A stretch of DNA of 64,000 bases from Aurantiacibacter poecillastricola (GTDB lineage: Bacteria > Pseudomonadota > Alphaproteobacteria > Sphingomonadales > Sphingomonadaceae), in contig NZ_JAVAMS010000002.1 in NCBI RefSeq assembly GCF_030730945.1, positions 434,001 through 498,000 of the forward strand. Reading direction: 5' to 3'. Positions 41,085 to 49,779 of this stretch are shown piece after piece. Both the position numbers and the translations under genes were made by a program. Within the stretch, counting starts at the first letter, position 1, and the number at the start of each line of letters is the position of its first letter. The notes below the pieces were generated by a model. That model was given only the letters and a program-made list of their open reading frames with translations. It ran no database searches and had not been told where the DNA came from.

Positions 41085-43058
41085 CTATCGCAGGAAATCC
41101 TCGACGTCCCTCGGCTGAGCGCGGCCCGAGCGATCGGGATAGAGGTTTTCGTAAACAACAGCGTTCTCGATCACGCGCTGCACGTAGTTCTTCGTCTCGA
41201 AGAACCCGATTTCCTCGATCCAGCGGAGCCAGTCGCCGGTCTGGCGGGGATCGCCATTCTCGCGCAGCCAGCGGTTCACATTGCCTGGGCCTGCATTGTA
41301 GGCGGCAATGGCCAAGGGGTAGCTGCCGTCGTAATAGGAGATGAGCCGCTCGATATGGTTCGAGCCGAGCTGCATCGCATATTGCGGATCGTCGATCAGG
41401 CGGCTGGCCGAGTATTGCACGCGGGCACGGCGCGCCTCTTCCTGCGCGGTGGCAGGCATGAACTGCATCAGGCCGCGCGCGCCGGCGTGGCTGATGGCGT
41501 TTTCGGCAAACTGGCTTTCCTGCCGGGCGAGGGCATGGATCATCGTCCAGTTGGTGCCCGGCGGTGTATCGAGCGTGGGATAGCCGATCTGCGTGAAGCC
41601 TTCATGACCGTCCGCCATGGCGGCATCGGCAAGGTTGACCGCAAGATCACGTCGTCCGATTTCGCGAGCAAGATCGGCCACCAGCACGTGCTCGCCCACG
41701 GTCTCTGCCTGGTCGGCGATGGCGCGGTAGAAGCGGATTCCGGTGCTCCACGGTGCGTCGCGGGCGACTTCGGAAACGGCGCGGGTTATCGGCGCGGTCA
41801 GGAACGCCTGTCGCTCCGCCGGGGTGGGAGCTCCCTCCGGGCTAGCATCGAGATCCGGCAGGTCGCGGCCCAGGCGATTAAGCGCCATCTGTCCGTAGAA
41901 CTTGTCGGCATATTGCGCGGCCATCTCGTAATACCGCTCGGCCTCGGAGGTGTTGCCGGCCCGGCGATAAGCCTCGCCCGCCCAGAAGAAGCCCTTGGAG
42001 CGGGTCGGCGGTGTGCGCGCAGCAGCGCCGTACTGGTAGAACAAGGGGGCAGCTGCTTCGCCGTCACCCAACTGCCACAGGGCGTTCGTACCGCCCAGCC
42101 ACATCAGCGACGTATAGTCGTCGCGCAGGCGGTATTCGCCGCCGGAAATGTCATAGCCGGGCTCGAACGCCTCGAGTGCGCGCTCTGCGATGCGTACCGA
42201 ATCACGCGGACCGGCAGCCCGGGCAACGGCCAGCAGTTCAGTGATCCAGGCGGTCTGGTCGAAGGGGAGGGACGCAAGCGCCGGCCCATCGACGATGTTG
42301 CGCACGGCCTGCGACGTGCGGCCTTCCTGTCGCAGCTCGCGGCTGCGATTGTAGAGGTAGCCGGGATCGGCCATCGCGCCGGGCGCATCGGTTGCCCCGT
42401 CACCACCCTGCAGGATGGCGAGGCGCGCGGCAAAGACGCGGCGCTTGTTGGGGGAAACCCGGTCAAGCTGGCGCGCGGCGCCTTCCGCGTCGCGTTGCCA
42501 GAGCAGCGCGTCCATGCGCGCATCCTGGTCTGCCTGCGTGAAATTGCGGCCATACATGGTGGAGAGCGCAGCTTCCGCCGTGGGGCTCATCTCGCCGCCG
42601 CGCCACGCCTCCAGCGCCCAGCGTTCGGATGCTTCCCGGTCGCGCCCCATCAGCGCCAGCGCGTAATGCGCCTTGGCGTAGTTGGTGACAGGCTCCTCGT
42701 TCTCGAAGAAGCGCAGCAGGGTGCCGGGTTCGGTAAACTCCTCGCGCAGCCGCTGTTCGGCGCGGGCGCGCAGGGTGGTCTCATCAGGGAAGCCGGGATT
42801 GGTTGCGAGGAAATCGGCATATTCCCTGAACGGCAATTGTGCCTGCCGATCCTCCCACAAACGCTCCCAACGCGTGATTTCCTGCGCCATCGGTCCGGGC
42901 TGCTGGGCGACGAGCTGGGCGCGGTTGCGATCCCACTCGCTGGCGTCCTGTGCGAGAGCGGTGGCGGGTGCGGCAAGGGCCGCGACGATTGCGATATAGG
43001 GAAGTCGAAGCATGCTGGACATCTTACGGTGCGCATCCTTATCAGGCGCTGAATACAT
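41085..43058 (-). CDS. slt: soluble lytic murein transglycosylase (Slt70-like)
   Basis: The predicted protein has 657 residues. It cleaves peptidoglycan glycan strands in the periplasm, forming anhydro-muropeptides. A signal sequence ends near ALAQ. A long alpha-helical superhelix (about residues 40-470) precedes the SLT catalytic domain (about 480-640): IHALARQESQFAENAISHAGARGLMQFMPATA with the catalytic Glu, then QLGSNHIERLISYYDGSYPLAIAAYNAGPGNVNRWL. The ATG at 43058 has GGAGGG four bases ahead, giving a long n-region; ATGs at 43022 and 43013 are alternatives. It is divergent from dapA. Confidence 0.95.
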   Translation of the reverse strand: MYSAPDKDAHRKMSSMLRLPYIAIVAALAAPATALAQDASEWDRNRAQLVAQQPGPMAQEITRWERLWEDRQAQLPFREYADFLATNPGFPDETTLRARAEQRLREEFTEPGTLLRFFENEEPVTNYAKAHYALALMGRDREASERWALEAWRGGEMSPTAEAALSTMYGRNFTQADQDARMDALLWQRDAEGAARQLDRVSPNKRRVFAARLAILQGGDGATDAPGAMADPGYLYNRSRELRQEGRTSQAVRNIVDGPALASLPFDQTAWITELLAVARAAGPRDSVRIAERALEAFEPGYDISGGEYRLRDDYTSLMWLGGTNALWQLGDGEAAAPLFYQYGAAARTPPTRSKGFFWAGEAYRRAGNTSEAERYYEMAAQYADKFYGQMALNRLGRDLPDLDASPEGAPTPAERQAFLTAPITRAVSEVARDAPWSTGIRFYRAIADQAETVGEHVLVADLAREIGRRDLAVNLADAAMADGHEGFTQIGYPTLDTPPGTNWTMIHALARQESQFAENAISHAGARGLMQFMPATAQEEARRARVQYSASRLIDDPQYAMQLGSNHIERLISYYDGSYPLAIAAYNAGPGNVNRWLRENGDPRQTGDWLRWIEEIGFFETKNYVQRVIENAVVYENLYPDRSGRAQPRDVEDFLR

Positions 43059-43155
43059 AATCCCTCCGAACGGGTAAGGCTATTGGGAACCCACGCTCTT
43101 TCGGCGTGAAAATCCCTCTGGTTATCTTGTCACACCAACGCATGAGAGGCGCAAA

Positions 43156-44040
43156 ATGTTCTCAGGATCGATACCGGCGCTTGCAACGCCCTTTGCCGGC
43201 GAGGATTTCGACGAGGAGGCCTATCGCCGCTTCATCGATTGGCAGATCGAGAGCGGATCGAAGGCGCTGGTGCCCTGCGGCACGACCGGCGAAAGCGCCA
43301 CGCTGGACAATGACGAGCACCACAAGGTGATCGCCGTGTGCGCCGATGTGGCGAAAGGCCGCGCCCCTGTAATCGCGGGCGCAGGTTCGAACGACACGCG
43401 CACGGCCTTGTGGCACATCAAGGAAGCGCAGGCGGCGGGGGCCGACGCTCTGTTGCTGGTCGCACCTTATTACAACCGCCCCTCACAAGAGGGTCTGCTG
43501 GCGCATTTCAGCTATCTGGCGGAGCGTTCGGACCTGCCTATCGTGCTATACAACGTACCGGGCCGCACGGTGACGGATATCGCGCCCGAAACCGTTATCG
43601 AGCTTCACCGCCGGTTTCCGGAGAAGATCGTCGCGATCAAGGACGCGAGCGGCGACCTGTCGCGCGTGGTGACGCATCGGATGGGCGCGGGGCCGGACTT
43701 CTGCCAGCTGTCGGGAGACGATCCGCTAGTGCTGGCGGGCTATGCGCTGGGTCAGGTGGGCTGCATTTCAGTCACCGCCAACGTCGCGCCGAAGCTGTGC
43801 GCCGATTTCCACGCCGCTGCCGCGAAGGGCGACTTCGCCACCGCGCGCGAGTTGAACGAACGGCTCTACCCGCTGCACCGGGCCATGTTCTCGGACGCTT
43901 CGCCAGCACCTGCAAAATACGCCCTGAACAAGCTGTTCGACTGGTTCTCGCCCGATGTGCGCTTGCCGATCGTGCCCTGCTCGGACCTGGCGCGGAAGGC
44001 CGTGGACGAGGCTATGGACCTAGCGGGCATCAACGCATGA
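43156..44040 (+). CDS. dapA: 4-hydroxy-tetrahydrodipicolinate synthase
   Basis: The predicted protein has 294 residues, the normal length. It condenses aspartate semialdehyde and pyruvate, the first committed step to lysine and meso-diaminopimelate. Active-site segments: LVPCGTTGESATL (Thr pair), VLYNVPGRT (Tyr) and IVAIKDASGDLSR (Schiff-base Lys near residue 161). The stop overlaps the ATG of the DUF885 gene (ATGA). An AGAGGCG ribosome-binding stretch precedes the start. The peptidoglycan link to the divergent transglycosylase gene is notable but may be chance. Confidence 0.97.
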   Translation: MFSGSIPALATPFAGEDFDEEAYRRFIDWQIESGSKALVPCGTTGESATLDNDEHHKVIAVCADVAKGRAPVIAGAGSNDTRTALWHIKEAQAAGADALLLVAPYYNRPSQEGLLAHFSYLAERSDLPIVLYNVPGRTVTDIAPETVIELHRRFPEKIVAIKDASGDLSRVVTHRMGAGPDFCQLSGDDPLVLAGYALGQVGCISVTANVAPKLCADFHAAAAKGDFATARELNERLYPLHRAMFSDASPAPAKYALNKLFDWFSPDVRLPIVPCSDLARKAVDEAMDLAGINA

Positions 44041-45334
44041 CCCGGATACTCGCCGCCGCCGCTGCTCTTGCGCTGGCATCGTGTTCGACAGTTCCGGGCA
44101 TCCAGCCGCCCTCGCTGGACGTGCTCGCGCGGGACTATCTCGCGCTGCAGCTCGCCATCGGGGAAAAGGACCCCGGCTATGTCGATGCCTATTACGGACC
44201 GGAGGAACTTGCACAGCAGGCAGCTGCGCGCGACGGGCAGACCTCGCTCGGCGAATTGCAGGCGCGGGCCGTGGCGCTCGATGCAACGCTCTCGTTGATC
44301 GAGACCGAGCCCGGCACGCAGGAAGCCGAACGGGTGCGCTATCTGCGCGCCATGTTGGGTAGCGCAAAGGTCCGCCTGAGAATGCTTCGTGGTGAGAAAA
44401 TCAGCTTTCAGGACGAAGCGGAAGGCCTGTTCGGCGTGCGGCCGGAACTGATCGACCTTTCGACGCTCGATCCCGTGCTGGCCCGGATCGAGGACCTTGT
44501 GCCGGGTGAACCGTCCGACGGGCCGCTGAATGAGCGGCTCAATGCTTACCAGGACCGTTTCATCGTCCCCGACGATCGGCTGCGAGCAGTGATTGACGCG
44601 GCGGTGGACGAATGCCGCCGCCGTACCCTGCCGCACATCCCCTTGCCCGAAAGCGAGAGTTTCGATCTCAGCCTCGTCACCGACAAGCCGTGGGGCGGGT
44701 TCAATTATTACCAGGGCGACTATCACTCCGTGATCGAGGTCAACACTGATCTGCCGACACGGCTGGACCGGCAGTGGATATCGGTTGTCACGAGGCCTAT
44801 CCCGGGCACCATGTGTACTCGTCCCTGATAGAGCGGGACCGGGTGAACGCACTGGGACAGATCGAGTTTACGCTGCTGCCGCTCTATTCACCGCTTGCGA
44901 TCGTTGCGGAAGGCAGCGCCGAATACGGCGTGAAACTGGCATTTCCTGGTGATAGTCAGCTTGAATACGAGCGCGATGTGCTCGCCCCGCTGGCCGGCAT
45001 CGACGCCAGCGAGATCGAGGGCTACTACGAAGTGCGCGAGGCGCTCGCAGGTCTCGCCCCGGCCTACTACACGATAGCCGCTGGTTATCTGGATGGCACG
45101 ATGACACGCGAGGAAACCATTGCCGCATCGATGCGATACCGCTTGCTGAGCCGCGAACGCGCCGAGCAGAACCTGCGTTTCATGGATACCTACCGCAGCT
45201 ACGTGATCAACTACGGCCTTGGCGAAGAGATCGTGGGCGATGCCGTCGAAGCCGACGATCCGGACCGGGATACACAATGGCAACGCTTCAGCAGCATCCT
45301 TAGCAACCCTCTCCTGGCGGTGAAAGGGCGCTAA
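44037..45334 (+). pseudogene. DUF885-family peptidase, disrupted by a frameshift
   Basis: The first part (frame of the ATG at 44037) encodes a lipoprotein-type signal (LAAAAALALASCS), then a DUF885-like helical region. It reads to VNTDLPTRLDR near 44771 and then ends at 44828. The rest of the family, including the metal-binding motif HEAYPGHH at about 44789-44812 and the C-terminal helices, continues in the other frame from about 44774 to 45334. One base is missing between CGG (44769-44771) and GTG (44774). Rejoined, the protein would be about 432 residues, a typical length for this family. No slippery sequence is visible, so it is a mutation or a sequencing error. It is translationally coupled to dapA. 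Confidence 0.85.
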
Positions 45335-45359
45335 GCGCTGCAACTTGCTAAATATCAAT

Positions 45360-45384
45360 GGAACTTCGGTCCTCACCACGCGTC
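45360..45384 (+). promoter_or_regulatory. EcfG-like promoter candidate of the CinA-like gene
   Basis: GGAAC (45360-45364), 16 bases, then CGTC (45381-45384) is one base from the general stress promoter GGAAC-N16-CGTT. The start codon at 45406 and its GGAGAG site lie just downstream. Confidence 0.45.
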
Positions 45385-45405
45385 GATGTCGTGTGGAGAG
45401 ATACG

Positions 45406-45909
45406 ATGCTGGTGACGAAGATTGCCGAGCCGACCGAGTTGCACGATCCTGCAGCGCTTGCGCAGGAGTTGCTGGACGAGGCCTATCGATCCGACCTCAA
45501 CCTCGCCAGCGCCGAATGTTTCTCCGGCGGAACGATCGCGGCGAAATTCGGCGGTTCGGAACGCAATCGCAGCCATCTTGCAGGCGCCTTCATCTTCAAT
45601 AGCGAGCACGCCATCGCCCAGTTACTCGGGCGCAACCCCGCAGATATTCGCCAGGCCGATCCCGATAGCCTTGCCGCTGACATGGCGCTCGCGGCCATGC
45701 GCGCCACGGGGGCGAGCCTCGCCCTCGGCATCGTCGCGCCGCGTGGGATCATGCGGTTTGGTCCGGTCAGTTTCTCGGCGATGGACGAGCGCGGCAACAA
45801 ATGGGAAGAGAGGCCAAGTGCCAACGACCTTCCCGAGCGCGAGATCGCAGGCCAGGCCATTGCCTTCTTCAAGCGGTGCCTGCGCAGCAGTCTGGAGCGT
45901 CATCTGTAG
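45406..45909 (+). CDS. degenerate CinA-like protein lacking amidase residues
   Basis: The predicted protein has 167 residues from the ATG at 45406, with GGAGAG eight bases ahead; the open frame extends to 45358. It keeps the CinA C-terminal layout (LNLASAECFSGGTIAAKFGG near residue 31, a helix-rich middle, EREIAGQAIAFFKRCL at the end). However, AESCTGG reads AECFSGG, so the catalytic Ser is a Cys, and the Tyr and Lys positions (Tyr64, Lys69 in the pncC product) read Asn and Ile-type residues. It is therefore probably not an NMN amidase. The true pncC is at 27546. It lies between the DUF885 gene and smpB. Confidence 0.75.
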   Translation: MLVTKIAEPTELHDPAALAQELLDEAYRSDLNLASAECFSGGTIAAKFGGSERNRSHLAGAFIFNSEHAIAQLLGRNPADIRQADPDSLAADMALAAMRATGASLALGIVAPRGIMRFGPVSFSAMDERGNKWEERPSANDLPEREIAGQAIAFFKRCLRSSLERHL

Positions 45910-45978
45910 GCAATCGGCCGGAGGTTGCGCGCAAGTGTCTTTGCAAAGCGCGCCATCCTCCCTACATGCCGCCCCCTT

Positions 45979-46461
45979 ATGGCCCGTCCCAAACCCGCCA
46001 CGTTCGACAAGCAGAAGGTCGTCGCCGAGAATCGCAAGGCGCGGCACAACTACTTCATCGAAGAAACCTTCGAGGCCGGGCTGGCCTTGCAGGGCACAGA
46101 GGTGAAGGCACTGCGTAGCGGCGAAGGCTCCATCGCGGAGAGTTACGCCGAGGTGCGCGACGGGCAGGTGTTCCTCGTCAACGCCAACATTCCCGAGTTC
46201 AGCCACGGCAATCGTCACAATCACGAGCCAAAGCGTCCGCGCAAACTGCTGCTTCATACGCGCGAGATCGACAAGCTGTTTGGCGCGGTCGAACGCAAGG
46301 GCATGACGCTCGTCCCGCTGTCGATCTATTTCAATGGCCGGGGCCGCGCGAAGGTGGAGCTCGCTCTTGCCAAGGGCAAGCAGGCGCATGACAAGCGCGC
46401 CACGATCAAGGACCGCGACTGGAAGCGCGACAAGGCCCGCCTGATGCGCGAAAAGGGCTGA
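45979..46461 (+). CDS. smpB: SsrA-binding protein SmpB
   Basis: The predicted protein has 160 residues. It binds tmRNA and delivers it to stalled ribosomes for trans-translation. The OB-fold core ([31 protein letters not shown]), [13 protein letters not shown] and the basic C-terminal tail ([29 protein letters not shown]) are all complete. The ATG at 45979 starts [13 protein letters not shown]; the upstream open frame is not conserved-looking. The tmRNA gene itself was not found in the window. Confidence 0.97.
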   Translation: MARPKPATFDKQKVVAENRKARHNYFIEETFEAGLALQGTEVKALRSGEGSIAESYAEVRDGQVFLVNANIPEFSHGNRHNHEPKRPRKLLLHTREIDKLFGAVERKGMTLVPLSIYFNGRGRAKVELALAKGKQAHDKRATIKDRDWKRDKARLMREKG

Positions 46462-46587
46462 TCGACACCGCTTCGTCGTTTCTGCGCGAGCGATACGAAT
46501 TTAATCGCCCGGGCCGTTAAGCGGCGGTTGTCTTTCCTTCGTCTAAAACCATCTTGGAATGGACGCGCAAAGGAGTATGGCCAGCTC

Positions 46588-47154
46588 ATGGTCGAGAAGG
46601 CAAAACGGTGGCTTTCGGCGCGTGCGCCGAAAATGCCCAAGCGGGAGGAGATGGAGCGTAATCGCTGGCTCTCCCCCGTTGCCGGAACGATCGCGCGATC
46701 CGAACTGTGGCGTTTCACGCGCCGCTCCGTGCCACGGGGCGTGGCTCTTGGCGTATTCGCCGCCTTCATCATTCCGCTGGGACAGACATTGCTTGCCGTC
46801 GCGCTGGCACTGCCCTCCCGTGCCAACCTGCCGCTGGCGGCCGTCACCACGCTGATTACGAATCCCTTCACGGTCGCTTTCTGGGCCGTGGTTGCGCACA
46901 AGATCGGCCAGTTCTTCCTGCATATCGATGCAGCGACCACCGGCGCGGCGACGGAAAGCATAAGCAGCGGCTGGCTGCAGGAATTCGCCCAATGGGCGGA
47001 AATTGCAGGCGTTGCTGCCTTCGGGTTCATGATCCTCGCCATCGTGGGCGCGGCCATCGGTTATCTGGTCGCCAGCTTCGCCTGGCGCTTCATGGTGGCG
47101 CGCAAATGGGGCAGGCGCCCTGCCAAGGTCGGTCCGGCTCAGCCGGCGGAATAA
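46588..47154 (+). CDS. DUF2062 membrane protein
   Basis: The predicted protein has 188 residues. FTRRSVPRGVALGVFAAFIIPLGQTLLAVALALPSRANLPLAAVTTLITNPFT is the DUF2062 signature. Three membrane helices follow (about residues 57-80, 88-105 and 145-168), with a basic C-terminus. The function is unknown. It lies between smpB and cckA, a neighbourhood I recognise from sphingomonads. The ATG at 46588 is the first in-frame one; the nearest GGAG is about 12 bases upstream. Confidence 0.9.
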   Translation: MVEKAKRWLSARAPKMPKREEMERNRWLSPVAGTIARSELWRFTRRSVPRGVALGVFAAFIIPLGQTLLAVALALPSRANLPLAAVTTLITNPFTVAFWAVVAHKIGQFFLHIDAATTGAATESISSGWLQEFAQWAEIAGVAAFGFMILAIVGAAIGYLVASFAWRFMVARKWGRRPAKVGPAQPAE

Positions 47155-47217
47155 ACCGTCTCATTCAACAAGATTGACGACTAGGGCCCGGCGCAAGCTG
47201 GTGCTAAGGCGCGCGGG

Positions 47218-49686
47218 ATGAATATCACGAAGGTGACACAATCCCGTCGGCTGGTCGACGCGCTGGCAGTGGCGGCGGCCGTGCTCGTCAGCATTGCCCT
47301 GGTCCAGTTTGCAACCGACAGCGCTACCGCGACGCTCGCCTATACAGGCGGCCTCGTCGTGCTCGGTCTCGTCGCCATTGCCGCGGGCCGTTCGGGCAAG
47401 GAGCCGCGCATCGCCGCAGAGCCCGATCTTCCCGACTGGTCTGTCACGGTTGCCGCCATCGCGCGGGCGGACGAGGCTATCGCCATTACCGACAGGGCCA
47501 ACAGGCTGGTCTGCGCCAATGCCACGTTCGAACTATGGTTCGGATCGGGCAATGCGCCGCCGCGCCTCCCGGTAGATGGCACCAGCGCCGAAAAGCTGGT
47601 GCGCGCCGCCCGCGCAGCCTGGCGCGACGGGAAGGGCGAGGCGGTTACCATCTTTGACGACGAGAAGTGCTGGGAGGCCGAAGCGCAGCGCGCGGGTCGC
47701 AAGGACGATTTCCTGATCTGGCGTTTCGTGCCGGTTACCCGCACCAATCCGCTGGCCGGGCTTGGTGGACATATCACCGGGCTGTTCGGCCGGGTCCTGG
47801 GTGCATCGGGAATCGCTGTCGCGCTCGTCTCGGCAGACGGCATGGTAAGGGCTGCCAACCCGGCGCTGGCACGAAGGGCGCTGGGCGATGAGAACGCCAG
47901 CATGTCGGGCCAGGAATTCGTCCGCCTGCTGCGCTCCGACGACCGGGAGCGCATATTCTTTGCACGCGAAGGGCAGAAGGGTACGCCGCAAACGCTGGTG
48001 CAGGTGCCGCTGATCGACCCCGATCTCGCCGCCGAGGAAAGCGTGCCGGGCAAGACGGCGGCGCAGTCGCCTTCCATCATCCTGCTAATCGATAGCGGTA
48101 TCGGGCTGGGCGGCTGGGGCGAGGCCAAGGGGCAGGGCCAGGCAGCGCAGTTGGAAGGCTTGCTCGAGCGCCTGCCGCTGGGCCTTGCGACTACCAATCG
48201 CGACGGCAAGTTCCTGTTCGCCAACCCCGCCTTCCGCCGCGCGGCCGGTATCGGACCCAACCTGCCGCCTTACCCTTCCGATCTTGTGGTGCCGCGCGAC
48301 AAGACCGCCATGTCCGACGCCGTGCGCCGTTTCGGTCAGGGCCCTGCCTCGAATGGCGACATCGCGATCCGCCTGCGCACCGAGCCGGACGAGCCTGTCA
48401 GCATGGGCCTTGCCGGCGTGCGCGGCCTTGGAGAGGCCGCGGTGCTGCTATCGCTGGCCGATACGACGGAAGAAGCAAGGCTGAAACGGCAGGTGGCACA
48501 GGCCACCAAGATGCAGGCGGTAGGCCAGCTTGCGGGCGGCGTGGCGCATGATTTCAACAATGTGCTCACCGCGATCATCGGCTATTGCGACCTCATGCTG
48601 CTGCGTCACACGCCAGGCGACAGCGACTATGACGACATCCAGCAGATCAAGGCGAACTCCAACCGCGCCGCCAGCCTGACACGCCAGCTCCTCGCGTTCA
48701 GTCGCCAGCAGACGCTCCAGCCCGAAACCTTGCAGCTGCCCGACGTTTTGAGCGAGGTGAGTCAGTTGCTGAAACGGCTGCTGGGCGCAAAGATCACTCT
48801 CAAGGTTCGCCACGACCGCAATCTCGGCCTCGTGCGCGCGGACCCGCGGCAGCTGGAGCAGGTCATCATCAATCTCGCCGTGAATGCGCGCGATGCGATC
48901 CAGACGCATGGCGGCGGGGAGGGGACCAGCGGCACGCTCACCTTCACCACGCGGCGGGTGGAAGCGATGGACATTCGCCGCATGGGGTCGGAAATTATCC
49001 CGGCCGGCGACTATACCGTGCTGGTGGCAGAGGATACCGGCGGCGGCATCCCGCCCAAGGTCATCGGCAAGATCTTCGAGCCGTTCTTCACCACCAAGGA
49101 ACTGGGCAAGGGGACGGGCCTCGGCCTCTCCACCGTCTACGGTATCATCAAGCAGTCGGGCGGCTTCATCTTTGCCAGCAATGCCAAGGCCCCCGACGGC
49201 AGTATCAAGGGCGCGCGTTTCACCATCTACCTTCCCGTGCACGAGCCTACCGAAGAGGAAGCCGAGCGCGCCGTGAAGGAAGAGGAGAAGAGCCGCGACT
49301 GGTCTGGCGGTGGCTGCATCCTGCTGGTGGAGGACGAAGACATGGTCCGGGCCGTTGCCGAACGGGCGCTGGCGCGGCAGGGATACAAGATCGTCACCGC
49401 CAGCGACGGCGATGAGGGACTGGAGATCGTGCAGGCCGGCAAGCACCAGTTCGATCTCGTGGTATCCGACGTGGTTATGCCGAGCATGGACGGCCCGGCA
49501 ATGGCGCGCGAGATCCGCAAGCTTCATCCGAACCTGCCGGTGCTCTTCATGTCGGGCTATGCCGAAAGCCAGTTGCGCGCCGAAATCGACATCGAGGCCA
49601 TGCACTTCATTCCCAAGCCCTTCAGCGTCGGCCAGATTGCGGACAAGGTTGGCGAGGTTCTGGCAAAGCCAAGACCCGGGGGTTAG
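47218..49686 (+). CDS. cckA: cell-cycle hybrid histidine kinase CckA
   Basis: The predicted protein has 822 residues. It heads the alphaproteobacterial CckA-ChpT-CtrA phosphorelay that controls the cell cycle, polarity and motility. Two N-terminal membrane helices (about residues 14-55) precede PAS-type sensor regions (about 80-420). The histidine kinase core has the phospho-accepting His444 in GGVAHDFNNVLTAIIGY, an N-box VIINLAVNARDAI and G-boxes DTGGGIPP and GKGTGLGLSTVYGI. The C-terminal receiver domain has the phospho-accepting Asp751 (VVSDVVMPSMDG). It is the standard length and order. Genes with CtrA-like boxes in this window may be downstream targets. Confidence 0.96.
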   Translation: MNITKVTQSRRLVDALAVAAAVLVSIALVQFATDSATATLAYTGGLVVLGLVAIAAGRSGKEPRIAAEPDLPDWSVTVAAIARADEAIAITDRANRLVCANATFELWFGSGNAPPRLPVDGTSAEKLVRAARAAWRDGKGEAVTIFDDEKCWEAEAQRAGRKDDFLIWRFVPVTRTNPLAGLGGHITGLFGRVLGASGIAVALVSADGMVRAANPALARRALGDENASMSGQEFVRLLRSDDRERIFFAREGQKGTPQTLVQVPLIDPDLAAEESVPGKTAAQSPSIILLIDSGIGLGGWGEAKGQGQAAQLEGLLERLPLGLATTNRDGKFLFANPAFRRAAGIGPNLPPYPSDLVVPRDKTAMSDAVRRFGQGPASNGDIAIRLRTEPDEPVSMGLAGVRGLGEAAVLLSLADTTEEARLKRQVAQATKMQAVGQLAGGVAHDFNNVLTAIIGYCDLMLLRHTPGDSDYDDIQQIKANSNRAASLTRQLLAFSRQQTLQPETLQLPDVLSEVSQLLKRLLGAKITLKVRHDRNLGLVRADPRQLEQVIINLAVNARDAIQTHGGGEGTSGTLTFTTRRVEAMDIRRMGSEIIPAGDYTVLVAEDTGGGIPPKVIGKIFEPFFTTKELGKGTGLGLSTVYGIIKQSGGFIFASNAKAPDGSIKGARFTIYLPVHEPTEEEAERAVKEEEKSRDWSGGGCILLVEDEDMVRAVAERALARQGYKIVTASDGDEGLEIVQAGKHQFDLVVSDVVMPSMDGPAMAREIRKLHPNLPVLFMSGYAESQLRAEIDIEAMHFIPKPFSVGQIADKVGEVLAKPRPGG

Positions 49687-49779
49687 CACTTCCTACAGGT
49701 GTCGCGCGGTAGTCATTCAGGACCGATACAGGTCGTGATACCCTATCTCATCGCGGGCCATCAGGGGAGGACTACCGCC

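Noticed and set aside
43059..43155. EcfG-like promoter before dapA
   Set aside because: GGAAC is present but no CGTT follows at 16-18 bases.
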